This document shows positions 16,373 to 24,510 of a DNA stretch of 42,428 bases, in pieces; position 1 is the first letter of the stretch, and each line of letters starts with the position of its first letter. The stretch covers positions 1 through 42,428 of the forward strand of contig CAJTKG010000005.1 in NCBI GenBank assembly GCA_910576935.1. Reading direction: 5' to 3'. This stretch comes from an uncultured Muribaculaceae bacterium. GTDB lineage: Bacteria; Bacteroidota; Bacteroidia; Bacteroidales; Muribaculaceae. The translations under genes and the position numbers were made by a program. Under the pieces are notes generated by a model that ran no database searches, was not told where the DNA came from, and saw only the letters and a list, made by a program, of their open reading frames with translations.

Positions 16373-17831
16373 TTATCAGTGGCGTCTGTTCATACCCTTG
16401 ATCACGACAATCTGGGCGCTGATCATAGGTATGGCACTTTGGCAGGCCAATAAAGAACGAGACTACCGCAAAGACAAACTATACGCACAGCTGTCGATGA
16501 TCAACGATCGCATCATTGAGGCGTATAAAACCGAAACCAATCCTCAGCCGTTCTTTAATTTCGTCAGTACAAGTTTCCAGAGGATGCCCGAGTATGACCT
16601 TATACGCATATCGGTCTACAAAGACAAATCACTCATATATAATATAGGCGAAATAGTCAGCCTTACAGATGACGAGATCAGCCACGACGCCGGCCTGACG
16701 AACGCACCTGACGAAGACGATCTGGCAATCGACCGAGCTCCGGGCCACGAAACAGATTATTTTTTCTATAAAGCAACTTCAAGCGATGACGGACGACTTG
16801 AAGTGCTCACGGTCGTACCCGTCAATGACATGCTGCACAAAGCGAGTCTGCCCGATCCTAAAATATGGATTGTGGTCGTTATTATCGCTGTGATGCTGAC
16901 CATACTGTCATATTACACCACCCGCTATCTCGGCACAAACGTCAGAATACTCCGCAACTTCGCCATCAACGCAGCCAACGACAGCAACTACAAGCCCGAC
17001 ATATCAAAAATACCTCACGATGAGTTAGGCGAGATCACACGACAGATAGCACGTCTGCACAACAACCTGACTCAGGCGCTCGAAAACACCCGACGCGAGC
17101 ACGACGTGGCTCTGCACGCCATGAACGAGAAGGCTCGCCTCAAACGTCAACTTACAAACAATATCAATCACGAGCTCAAAACACCTGTAGGCGTCATCAA
17201 AGGTTATCTCGACACAATCGTCGATAATCCTGACATGGATCCTGAGGCCCGCGACCGTTTTATCACCAAAGCACAGGAGCACGTAAACCGTCTCGTGAGT
17301 CTCATGAACGACGTCTCGTCACTGACACGCCTCGACGAGGCTTCGTCGATAATCAACACTGAGGAGATCGACTTCCACGACGTTGTATACTCTGTGGTGA
17401 GCGACTGTACCGAGTCGGGAGTGCTGGGCAACCTCTCATTTGTTTACGACATACCGCTCAACTGCCGCATCAACGGCAACTTCAACCTGCTTACCGGCAT
17501 GCTCAACAATCTCGTCAAGAATGCCCGCCTCCATTCCAAGGGTACAGAGTGTGGCATAAAACTCGTCGGCGAAGATGATAAATTTTATACTTTTGTATTC
17601 TATGACAACGGCATAGGTGTCGGAGAAGAACATATCCCCCATCTCTTTGACCGATTCTATCGTGTCGACTCGGGACGCAGCCGTAAAGCGGGAGGCACCG
17701 GCCTCGGACTGCCCATCGTACAGAACACAGTAGTGGCTCACGGCGGCACAATCGAAATATCGAACCGTCCCGAGGGCGGGCTACAGTTTACATTCACACT
17801 ACCCAAAGCCGACAATCAACCCAACGACTGA
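16350..17831 (+). CDS. membrane sensor histidine kinase
   Basis: 493 residues. Helix 1 (about 11-31), a periplasmic sensor loop of about 140 residues without a recognised domain, helix 2 (about 172-190), HAMP-like linker, then a DHp domain with His274 in NINHELKTPVG and a HATPase_c domain with the N-box NLVKNARLHS, G1 DNGIGVGEEHIPHLFDRFYRVD and G2 GTGLGLPIVQNTVVAHGG. It is a complete class I kinase and the obvious partner of the overlapping response regulator. The rich acidic content of the loop (around DDEISHDAG...DEDDLAID) might suit cation or peptide sensing; that is speculation. Confidence 0.93.
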   Translation: MVLKKHISYQWRLFIPLITTIWALIIGMALWQANKERDYRKDKLYAQLSMINDRIIEAYKTETNPQPFFNFVSTSFQRMPEYDLIRISVYKDKSLIYNIGEIVSLTDDEISHDAGLTNAPDEDDLAIDRAPGHETDYFFYKATSSDDGRLEVLTVVPVNDMLHKASLPDPKIWIVVVIIAVMLTILSYYTTRYLGTNVRILRNFAINAANDSNYKPDISKIPHDELGEITRQIARLHNNLTQALENTRREHDVALHAMNEKARLKRQLTNNINHELKTPVGVIKGYLDTIVDNPDMDPEARDRFITKAQEHVNRLVSLMNDVSSLTRLDEASSIINTEEIDFHDVVYSVVSDCTESGVLGNLSFVYDIPLNCRINGNFNLLTGMLNNLVKNARLHSKGTECGIKLVGEDDKFYTFVFYDNGIGVGEEHIPHLFDRFYRVDSGRSRKAGGTGLGLPIVQNTVVAHGGTIEISNRPEGGLQFTFTLPKADNQPND

Positions 17832-17879
17832 TTTTGATTTAAAATACAAAGCATAGACAATCTGTATTGTATCACAAAA

Positions 17880-17924
17880 TTAACCTGATTGTAACATATT
17901 AGAAATATTTGTGCGTTAATTTTG
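17880..17924 (+). promoter_or_regulatory. promoter with direct repeat downstream of the kinase gene
   Basis: TTAAC (17880-17884) and GTAACA (17891-17896) are half-sites spaced 11 bp, 20-37 bp upstream of a perfect -7 box TAATTTTG (17917-17924). No TTG is present at the normal -33 spacing, as expected for an activator-dependent promoter. No ORF follows before the terminator at 18024. Confidence 0.45.
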
Positions 17925-17930
17925 CCACAC

Positions 17931-18064
17931 TCATAATAACAACGATATACTGAAATCTTTCCTAAAAAACTAAATCCGTAATAATAGTAATCAAAAGCAT
18001 AAAGTTACACAAGCAACATTCACAAAACAGACGGACGTCGCGACGACGTCCGTCTGTTTTTCCG
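17931..18064 (+). ncRNA. candidate small RNA downstream of the two-component system
   Basis: A transcript from the -7 box at 17917-17924 would begin near 17931 and end at the 17-bp terminator stem about 130 nt later. The stretch has no ATG-initiated frame before the hairpin, and is A-rich and probably unstructured apart from the terminator. Alternatively it is simply the 3'-UTR of the kinase mRNA. Confidence 0.45.
18024..18064. terminator. very strong intrinsic terminator, 17-bp stem
   Basis: AAAACAGACGGACGTCG (18024-18040) pairs perfectly with CGACGTCCGTCTGTTTT (18044-18060) around a 3-nt loop, followed by a fifth T (TTTTT in all). The symmetric A/T flanks allow termination in both directions. 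It insulates the two-component region from ilvE. Confidence 0.9.
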
Positions 18065-18127
18065 CGTCGCACGGACCGTCTAAAACATATTCATCGTTAT
18101 TTAGTTTTTATATTGTGAATAAATGGT

Positions 18128-18135
18128 TAATTTTG
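18128..18135 (+). promoter_or_regulatory. promoter -7 box for the ilvE operon
   Basis: TAATTTTG matches TAnnTTTG exactly, with a T-rich segment at the -33 position. The start would be near 18142, about 20 nt before the ilvE ATG. Confidence 0.6.
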
Positions 18136-18161
18136 CAAGAGTATAAACCAAACGTAAGAAA

Positions 18162-19181
18162 ATGAATAATCCTGACTGGAGCAAACTGCCTTTCGGCTAT
18201 TTCCCGACAGATTACAATGTCCGTTGCCTTTACCGCGACGGCAAATGGGGAGAAATCGAAGTTTCGACATCAGAAACAATAAACATCCACATGGCCGCCA
18301 CGGCCCTGCATTACGGACAAGAGATATTTGAAGGCCTCAAGGCTTTCATGGGCGCTGACGGCAAGATACGCATCTTCCGTCTCGAAGAAAACGCCCGACG
18401 CATACGTGAATCCGCCAAAGGTATCATGATGGAGCCTATACCCGAAGAGCTTTTCAAAGAGATGTGCGTCAAGGTCGTCGAACTAAACCGACGATTTGTG
18501 CCGCCCTACGGCAGCGGGGCATCGCTCTATATACGCCCGCTCGAGATAGGCATGTCGCCCCGCATCGGCGTCAAACCGGGCGACGAGTATCTTTTTATTG
18601 TCATGGTGACACCGGTAGGCCCTTATTTCAAAGAGGGTTTTGCCAATACCAAGATATGTATCATGCGCGAGTATGACCGCGTTGCACCGCGCGGCACCGG
18701 ACGCTGGAAAGTAGGCGGCAACTATGCCGCATCGCTCTCGGCCGGCGAACGCGCCCACTCGCTCGGATACTCGGCCGTGCTGTATCTCGACCCGAAAGAG
18801 AAGAAATATCTCGATGAATGTGGCCCGGCCAATTTCTTCGCCATCAAAGACGGCAAATATATTACGCCGGCTTCGGAGTCGATATTGCCTTCGATAACCA
18901 ACATGAGCCTACAGGATCTGGCCAGGGATCTGGGCATTGACGTCGAGTGCCGCCACATCACCGTCGACGAACTGGCCGACTGCACAGAGGCTGCGGCCTG
19001 CGGAACTGCCGCTGTGGCCTCGCCTATCGGTGAGATCGACGACCTCGACACAGGTGTAAAATATATAATATCGAAAGACGGCAAACCCGGCGCAATCACC
19101 ACGGCTCTCTATAACAAACTCAATGCCATACGCCTCGGCGAAGAGCCCGACACACACGGCTGGAACACTATTCTCGACTGA
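18162..19181 (+). CDS. ilvE: branched-chain amino acid aminotransferase
   Basis: 339 residues, PLP fold type IV, cytosolic. It catalyses the last step of Val, Leu and Ile synthesis and the first step of their breakdown. Signatures: HYGQEIFEGLKAF (50-62), GASLYIRPLEIG (119-130), the PLP-binding Lys183 in GRWKVGGNYAAS, and YLDECGPANFFAI. The threonine-rich phosphate-binding stretch lies near EAAACGTAAVASPIG. The length fits the longer BCAT II type common in Bacteroidetes. The stop codon overlaps the next ATG (TGATG), so translation of the HD protein is coupled. Confidence 0.93.
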   Translation: MNNPDWSKLPFGYFPTDYNVRCLYRDGKWGEIEVSTSETINIHMAATALHYGQEIFEGLKAFMGADGKIRIFRLEENARRIRESAKGIMMEPIPEELFKEMCVKVVELNRRFVPPYGSGASLYIRPLEIGMSPRIGVKPGDEYLFIVMVTPVGPYFKEGFANTKICIMREYDRVAPRGTGRWKVGGNYAASLSAGERAHSLGYSAVLYLDPKEKKYLDECGPANFFAIKDGKYITPASESILPSITNMSLQDLARDLGIDVECRHITVDELADCTEAAACGTAAVASPIGEIDDLDTGVKYIISKDGKPGAITTALYNKLNAIRLGEEPDTHGWNTILD

Positions 19182-19738
19182 TGCCGGACTATAACGAACT
19201 GATTGACCGCTATTATGCGCCGGGGACCCGCCGGCGCGAGATACTCGTCAAGCATTCGCGTCAGGTGGCAGACAAAGCATTGGAGATATCACGCAACCTC
19301 GGCCTTGACCTCGACGAGTCAACAGTCGAGGTTGCTGCCATGCTCCACGACATCGGCATCGTCGGCACCGACGCTCCGGGAATCGACTGCCACGGAACAG
19401 AACCCTACCTGCGCCACGGTACAATCGGCGCAGGCATGATACGTGAAGCCGGTTTTCCCGAAGAGATAGCCCGTGTCGCCGAACGACACACCGGCGCCGG
19501 CATCTCGACAGACGACATTGTCAGACTGAAACTGCCCCTGCCTCAGGGCGATTATATGCCGCACACTCTGCTCGAACGCCTTGTCTGCTACGCCGACAAA
19601 TTCTTCTCAAAGAGCGGCGACATGAAAGAGAAAACGCTCGAACGTGTGCGCCTATCGATGGCCAAACATTCGCCCGAGACTGTCGTGCGTTTCGAAGAGC
19701 TGCATAAAGAATTCGGTGCAGGACACAAAGCACTGTAA
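19181..19738 (+). CDS. HD-domain (HDIG) putative phosphohydrolase
   Basis: 185 residues, soluble. Metal ligands of an HD phosphohydrolase are visible: His25 in LVKHSRQV, His56-Asp57 in MLHDIGI, His79 in YLRHGTIG, His98 in AERHTG, and an Asp near 138 in CYADKF. It is a stand-alone HD domain like those acting on nucleotides or small phosphoesters. Its substrate is unknown. Coupled to ilvE through a TGATG overlap and followed after 12 bp by the DUF6492-like gene. Confidence 0.85.
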   Translation: MPDYNELIDRYYAPGTRRREILVKHSRQVADKALEISRNLGLDLDESTVEVAAMLHDIGIVGTDAPGIDCHGTEPYLRHGTIGAGMIREAGFPEEIARVAERHTGAGISTDDIVRLKLPLPQGDYMPHTLLERLVCYADKFFSKSGDMKEKTLERVRLSMAKHSPETVVRFEELHKEFGAGHKAL

Positions 19739-19750
19739 CACAATATTAAA

Positions 19751-20653
19751 GTGAGCAAAATACCCAAAATAGCCATATCGACACAGACCTACCGCCACGA
19801 CATCGACGAGTGTGCCCTACTCTGCGAGAGCATAAGCCGCTTCGTGCCCGACTCGATCGACCACTATATATTTGTCAATGACGAGGATTATGAGCTGTTT
19901 GCGACCGACGGGCGCTTTGCACGCGCCCACATACACCGCAAATCGGAACTGCTGCCGAAGACGTTCTTCAAACTGCCGTTCAGGCTTATGGGGCATAAAT
20001 GCTATGTGTCGCCCTTCACCATACCCGTGCGGCAGTGGATTGTGCAACAGATATGCAAACTCGCCGTCTTCGATGTCATCGGCGACAGCTATGATGCCGT
20101 GATGCATCTCGACTCGGAGTGCGTATTCATGCGTCCGTTCAGGCTCGATTCGATATATCGCGACGGCCGCATCATGCTCTACAGACGTGATTTCGAGGAA
20201 GAGCCGTATCATGAAAACTACTGCCGGGTGGCAAAAAAGGCCCTAAGACTTGACGGTTCGGTCGAGACTATGGCCAGACGGACTTACATGACCCAACCGA
20301 TGGTCTTCGAGCGCCGCAGTCTTCAGGAAATGCTCGGGCGTTTAGGCAAAGGATCGTTGTTCGGTTGGAAATATCGGTTTGCCAACAACTATAAAATCAG
20401 CGAGATATATCTTTACAGCCTCTACTGCATCGACGTAATGAAGGGGCGCAACCATTTCGACACCGACAAACGCCTGTTCCCGCTTATCCATGTCGTCGAT
20501 TTTGACACGGCAGGGCCTCTTGAAGAACGCACACGCATGCTGCTTGCCGATCCCGACGTCACGGGCATATGTTTTCAGAAAGGCAAACGCAGCGACGGCA
20601 AGTGTGTCGACAGCACCACGATAGCCGAAGTTGTCAGGAAGATGTGGCAGTGA
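19751..20653 (+). CDS. DUF6492-like putative glycosyltransferase
   Basis: 300 residues from a GTG start 12 bp after the HD gene; no ATG fits the conserved N-terminal strand KIAISTQTYRHDIDEC. The fold looks GT-A-like: DHYIFVNDEDYELF (36-49) and the probable metal site HLDSECVFMRPF (about 118-129), resembling the DSDVVFxRP pattern of DUF6492 proteins. No membrane segment. The locus continues into polysaccharide genes, so it probably adds a sugar to a surface glycan. Family assignment is moderate; donor and acceptor are unknown. Confidence 0.6.
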   Translation: MSKIPKIAISTQTYRHDIDECALLCESISRFVPDSIDHYIFVNDEDYELFATDGRFARAHIHRKSELLPKTFFKLPFRLMGHKCYVSPFTIPVRQWIVQQICKLAVFDVIGDSYDAVMHLDSECVFMRPFRLDSIYRDGRIMLYRRDFEEEPYHENYCRVAKKALRLDGSVETMARRTYMTQPMVFERRSLQEMLGRLGKGSLFGWKYRFANNYKISEIYLYSLYCIDVMKGRNHFDTDKRLFPLIHVVDFDTAGPLEERTRMLLADPDVTGICFQKGKRSDGKCVDSTTIAEVVRKMWQ

Positions 20654-20757
20654 TTTTGCTATGAGTCGGACACGTCTGACTATCTATACTGACGATTGCC
20701 ACGGTTGTCAAGACGCATCCTTAGTTAATGCGAGATATTAAATCCAAAACTTTAGAA

Positions 20758-20840
20758 TCTTGCCGTCCCGCAAGAGTTTTAGCTCAGGTTTTCTTCACTA
20801 AAGTATTGATTTTGCGAGGACTAAAATCCTCGCTCCATAT
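20758..20840. repeat. intergenic hairpins including a second REP-like unit
   Basis: TCTTGC (20758-20763) pairs with GCAAGA (20770-20775), followed by GTTTTAG, a weak terminator for the preceding gene. GCGAGGA-CTAAAA-TCCTCGC (20814-20833) followed by TCCAT matches the plan of the 142-167 hairpin. The rest of the 198-bp gap (20654-20851) holds only a short dyad at 20664-20681 and no convincing gene. Confidence 0.6.
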
Positions 20841-20851
20841 CACGTCACTCA

Positions 20852-22048
20852 TTAAAGCCCGCGTGCGGTGAAGTAGCGGTCGTAGCCGTCGAGGAGGGCA
20901 CGGCTTGTATGAGCCCACGAGAGCTCATTCTCGATGCGGCTGCGGCCGATCTGTGACATTTTTTCGCGCTGCGCGGGATTGTCGAGAAGGGTTACAATCT
21001 TGTCAGCCATATCAATGGCGTCGTTTTTGCGGGCGTAGAGCGATGCGTCGCCGGCCGAATAACGGCCTTCGGTAAGGTCAAACTGCACGACAGGCTTGCC
21101 GAGTGCCATGTATTCAAGGACTTTGTTCATGGTCGATTTGTCGTTCATGGCGTTGTATTCGTCAGAGTTGACACATATGTCGGCGGTGTTGAGGTAACGC
21201 AGCATCTGCGGGTCAGATACACGACCCGTAAACTCGACAATGTCATCGAGGCCCATCTCCGTGCATTTGACGCGCAGAGCCTCGAGATGAGGACCGCCGC
21301 CGACAATGCCCCAAAATATGTCGTCACGACCGAGAGTGTCGCGGATATACCGCGCCGCCTCAAGCATGTATTCTATGCCTTCCTGCTGACCGATGACGCC
21401 GAGATAACCGACCATATAGCGGCGACCGCGTTTGATGCTTTGGTCGGGGGGCAAAATTTTCAGGCGTTCGAGTCTTGGCCCGCTGCGGAGCACGATAACC
21501 TTGTCGGGGGCCATGCCGTCGCGTTCGATGGCGATGCGGCGATAGCTCTCGTTGGTGACAAAAGCAAAGGCACAATGACGATATGTCTGACGTTCAAGCC
21601 AAAGCTGGCTTTTGTATAGAAGGCCCGACGTCTTGCCGAATTTGGCTTCGAAAAGCTCGGGACAGATGTCGTGGTGGTCGAAGACATAGTCTACGCCGTA
21701 TTTCTTGAACCGGCGGGCAACAAGCCATATGTCGTCGGGCGGATTACACCCGTGGATGACATGAAAGCCGCGCTCTTTGTATATTTTTTTTGCAAGGCGA
21801 ATCTCTTCACGCAGAGCGCAATAGTATTCACGCGCGTAACCGACGGCACCGTTGCCTTCGGCGGGAAGATCGTGTCGGTAGATGTGGACACCGTCGAGAA
21901 ATTCATATTCTTTGTCGTAGCCTTTGCCTTTGGGGCATATCACCGACACCAGATAGCCGTTGGCGGCAAGCGTAGTAGCCTCCTGCCATACGCGGGTGTC
22001 AAAGGGGACGGGAAGGTTTTCGACAACAATGAGTATACGTCTATCCAT
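20852..22048 (-). CDS. GT4-family glycosyltransferase
   Basis: 398 residues from the ATG at 22048, chosen because it overlaps the stop of the dehydrogenase gene (TGATG) and begins right before the first strand RRILIVVENLPVPFDTRVWQEA; an ATG at 22060 is also open. Typical GT-B enzyme: acceptor-side N-domain with a CNPPDD motif near 105, C-domain with GYLGVIGQQEGIEYMLEA, GIVGGGPHLEAL, FTGRVSDPQMLRYLNTADICVN and the donor-binding NKVLEYMALGKPVVQFD. It would transfer a nucleotide-activated sugar with retention during repeat-unit assembly. Translationally coupled to the AlgD-like enzyme. Confidence 0.88.
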   Translation of the reverse strand: MDRRILIVVENLPVPFDTRVWQEATTLAANGYLVSVICPKGKGYDKEYEFLDGVHIYRHDLPAEGNGAVGYAREYYCALREEIRLAKKIYKERGFHVIHGCNPPDDIWLVARRFKKYGVDYVFDHHDICPELFEAKFGKTSGLLYKSQLWLERQTYRHCAFAFVTNESYRRIAIERDGMAPDKVIVLRSGPRLERLKILPPDQSIKRGRRYMVGYLGVIGQQEGIEYMLEAARYIRDTLGRDDIFWGIVGGGPHLEALRVKCTEMGLDDIVEFTGRVSDPQMLRYLNTADICVNSDEYNAMNDKSTMNKVLEYMALGKPVVQFDLTEGRYSAGDASLYARKNDAIDMADKIVTLLDNPAQREKMSQIGRSRIENELSWAHTSRALLDGYDRYFTARGL

Positions 22049-23379
22049 CAGCAACCGCATTTGTTAATATCGCCCCATGTCAGGCCGATGTATTTGCCGT
22101 CGTAGCAGACGTCTTTCCATGCTCTGACAAGATCTATGACCGTTTTGCCCGGATAGCGCTCGAGGAGGTCGGCGAATTCGGCCTCCTTGTTGGTGACCAC
22201 AAGCACATCGGAGTCGGCCACGACGCTGTCGAGGTCGCCGCTGACGAGATGTTGCAGGTGGGGTATGCGGGCCATGATGTAGTCTTTGTTTGTGCCGGTG
22301 ATGTTCGACAGGTTTACGTTTTTGTCGTAGATCTTTATGTCGCATCCTTTACCGAGCAGGCTCTCGACGACGTCGACTATCGGGCTGCAGCGCAGATCAT
22401 CCGTGCCCGACTTGAAGCTAAGGCCGAGTATAGCGATCTTGTGTGACGGCTGACTGAAGATTATCTCGGTCGCATTTGCCTTCTGTATCTCATTGCTGCG
22501 GCTGATATTGTTGATGACCGGCACTTCGACATAATGGTCAGCGGCAAGAGTCTTAAGGGCGAGGAGGTCTTTCGGCAGGCAAGAGCCACCGTAGGCAAAG
22601 CCGGGCTTAAAGTAATATGGCGATATATTGAGCTGGCGGTCGCGACAGAAGATGTCCATCACCTTGTGGCTATCGATATCGAGCGATTTGCAGATGTTGC
22701 CGACTTCGTTGGCGAAGACGATCTTCAAGGCGTGGAAAGTGTTGTTGACATATTTCATTATCTCGCAGACCTCGATGTCTGAGGCGACAAACTCTGCGGG
22801 CAGCGGACTGTAAAGCTCGCGCATCTGCTCGAGAGCGCGCTCGTTGTCGGTGCCGACGAGGCTTATCGGCGGATTCATGAAGTCATGGACAGAACTGCCT
22901 TCGCGGAGGAATTCGGGATTAGAGACGACCGTGAAGCCGACATCGCGTTTTTTACCCGAGGCCTCGGCGATGATCTCGCCGACACGGCGGTTTGTGCCGG
23001 GCATGACTGTGCTGCGGATGACCACGGTGTGGAATGTGTCTTTATGCCGTAAAGCCTCGCCTATCTGACGGGCGACGTTATAGATATAGTCGAGATTGAG
23101 ATGGCCCTCTTTTGAAGAAGGAGTGCCGACGGTGACAAACGAGATGTCGGTGGCTTTGACGGCCTCAGTGGCGTCAGTGGTCGCAGTCAGGCGACCGGCA
23201 TCGACGACTTCGCGACAGAGTTCGGCAATATCTTTTTCGATAATTGTGGGACGTCCTTGATTTATGAGATTGACTTTATTCTGAGACACATCTACGCCGA
23301 CAACTTTGTGACCGAGCTTGGCAAAGCAAACCGAGCCGACACAGCCGACATATCCGAGTCCGAAAAAACTGATATTCAT
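22048..23379 (-). CDS. AlgD-like nucleotide-sugar 6-dehydrogenase
   Basis: 443 residues, cytosolic. It oxidises C6 of an NDP-sugar to a uronic acid with two NAD+. NAD-binding FFGLGYVG (5-12), VGVDVSQNKVNLINQG (27-42), catalytic Lys209 in EIMKYVNNTFHALKIVFANEVGN, Cys267 in YGGSCLPKDL, and LSFKSGTDDLRCSPIVDVVE. Several stretches, notably KPGFAYGGSCLPKD, the GTDDLR segment and overall length, resemble GDP-mannose dehydrogenase AlgD (436 aa) more than UDP-glucose dehydrogenase. The product may be GDP-mannuronate, but UDP-linked substrates cannot be excluded. First gene of a two-gene minus unit, divergent from the GT2 gene. Confidence 0.85.
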   Translation of the reverse strand: MNISFFGLGYVGCVGSVCFAKLGHKVVGVDVSQNKVNLINQGRPTIIEKDIAELCREVVDAGRLTATTDATEAVKATDISFVTVGTPSSKEGHLNLDYIYNVARQIGEALRHKDTFHTVVIRSTVMPGTNRRVGEIIAEASGKKRDVGFTVVSNPEFLREGSSVHDFMNPPISLVGTDNERALEQMRELYSPLPAEFVASDIEVCEIMKYVNNTFHALKIVFANEVGNICKSLDIDSHKVMDIFCRDRQLNISPYYFKPGFAYGGSCLPKDLLALKTLAADHYVEVPVINNISRSNEIQKANATEIIFSQPSHKIAILGLSFKSGTDDLRCSPIVDVVESLLGKGCDIKIYDKNVNLSNITGTNKDYIMARIPHLQHLVSGDLDSVVADSDVLVVTNKEAEFADLLERYPGKTVIDLVRAWKDVCYDGKYIGLTWGDINKCGC

Positions 23380-23496
23380 AGTTTTGTCATTAATATTTCG
23401 AAATACCGAGGCTCGTTAACGCCTCTTAACACTTGTAAAACGGCTTTTCGAGACGTTTATTGCATCGCCCGACGAAAAAACTACGTAATTTTTACT

Positions 23497-23504
23497 TACC
23501 TTTG
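23497..23504 (+). promoter_or_regulatory. promoter -7 box for the GT2-GT4 pair
   Basis: TACCTTTG matches TAnnTTTG exactly, 19 nt upstream of the ATG at 23524. It lies within an upstream in-frame extension, which argues against any earlier start. No -33 TTG is visible. Confidence 0.55.
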
Positions 23505-23523
23505 TAGAGCAAGATATAACAAA

Positions 23524-24510
23524 ATGCCAGAAAGAGTAACCATATCTGTTCTTGTTCCCGTCTATAATGTCGAGCGATATCTCGGCCGGTGTCTCGATTC
23601 GATTCTGAATCAGAGTTTCGCCGACATCGAGGTCGTGTGTGTCAACGATTGCAGCCCCGACGGCTCGGCCGCTATATTAGCCGGCTATGCCGCCCGCGAC
23701 AGCCGTGTCAGGGTCATCTCCAAAGATAAAAACGAAGGTCTTATGATGGCGCGACGCACCGGTTATCTCAACGCCCGCGGAGAGTATGTGTTTTTCTGCG
23801 ACAGCGACGATTATCTGCCCGAAAACGCCCTCAGACTGCTACTTACCGCCGCCAGGCGCAGCGACGCCGATATCACTGTCGGCGATCTCGAAATGGTGAC
23901 GTCAAGAGGACTTCATGCCCGACGTCGCCGACATATGGCCATAGGTCTCGACGCCGACAGCTACCTCAAGGCCATACTCAACTGGACGACCTGCTCGCTC
24001 TGCGGCTCGCTCATAAGACGCTCGCTTTTCGACGGTCACACCTACGAGACTTTTATGAACCAGTCGCACTCAGAAGACCGTATACTGCTGACTCAGCTGC
24101 TTGTCGAGCGACAGCCGTCGCTATGTACCGTCGACTTCATCTCATACTATTATTACGTCAATGACGAATCGCTCTCTCATGTCAGCGTCACAGACAAAGC
24201 TCTGGCTTCGCAATTCAAGGCCCTGCTATGGTGTCACGACTATGTAGACAAACGCAGGCCTGACATGCGCAAACACAATGACGGTTATCTGACGCGCTAC
24301 ATGGGTTACTATATCGAGCGCGGCACGCCGGCAGACAAAATCAAAGCCATTGACGCCGTCAACGCGCGCCTGCTCTCCTACCCTGTCATGCGTGACACCA
24401 TTGGCCGGGGTGCGGCAAACCATATTTGGTTGTGCAGCAATATAAAGCCCTATCAGATTGCCTGTAAGGCCGCGAGAAAGGCGATACGAAAACTTCAAGG
24501 GAAAGAGTGA
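23524..24510 (+). CDS. GT2-family glycosyltransferase
   Basis: 328 residues from the ATG at 23524; the frame stays open to 23257, but that extension is antisense to the dehydrogenase gene and crosses the promoter. GT-A domain: VTISVLVPVYNVERYLGRCLDSILNQSF, VCVNDCSPDGSA, and the DxD-type metal site FFCDSDDYLPENAL near residue 100. NQSHSEDRIL (about 180-190) is the ED motif near the catalytic base. Soluble, with a basic C-terminus (AARKAIRKLQ) that may touch the membrane. The stop overlaps the next ATG. Confidence 0.92.
   Translation: MPERVTISVLVPVYNVERYLGRCLDSILNQSFADIEVVCVNDCSPDGSAAILAGYAARDSRVRVISKDKNEGLMMARRTGYLNARGEYVFFCDSDDYLPENALRLLLTAARRSDADITVGDLEMVTSRGLHARRRRHMAIGLDADSYLKAILNWTTCSLCGSLIRRSLFDGHTYETFMNQSHSEDRILLTQLLVERQPSLCTVDFISYYYYVNDESLSHVSVTDKALASQFKALLWCHDYVDKRRPDMRKHNDGYLTRYMGYYIERGTPADKIKAIDAVNARLLSYPVMRDTIGRGAANHIWLCSNIKPYQIACKAARKAIRKLQGKE

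Noticed and set aside
20661..20741. 26-codon frame after the DUF6492-like gene
   Set aside because: No similarity, no promoter, and it lies in a repeat-bearing gap; probably chance.
23257..23523. N-terminal extension of the GT2 gene to 23257
   Set aside because: It is antisense to the dehydrogenase N-terminus, lacks GT2 homology, and a consensus promoter box lies inside it just before the ATG at 23524.
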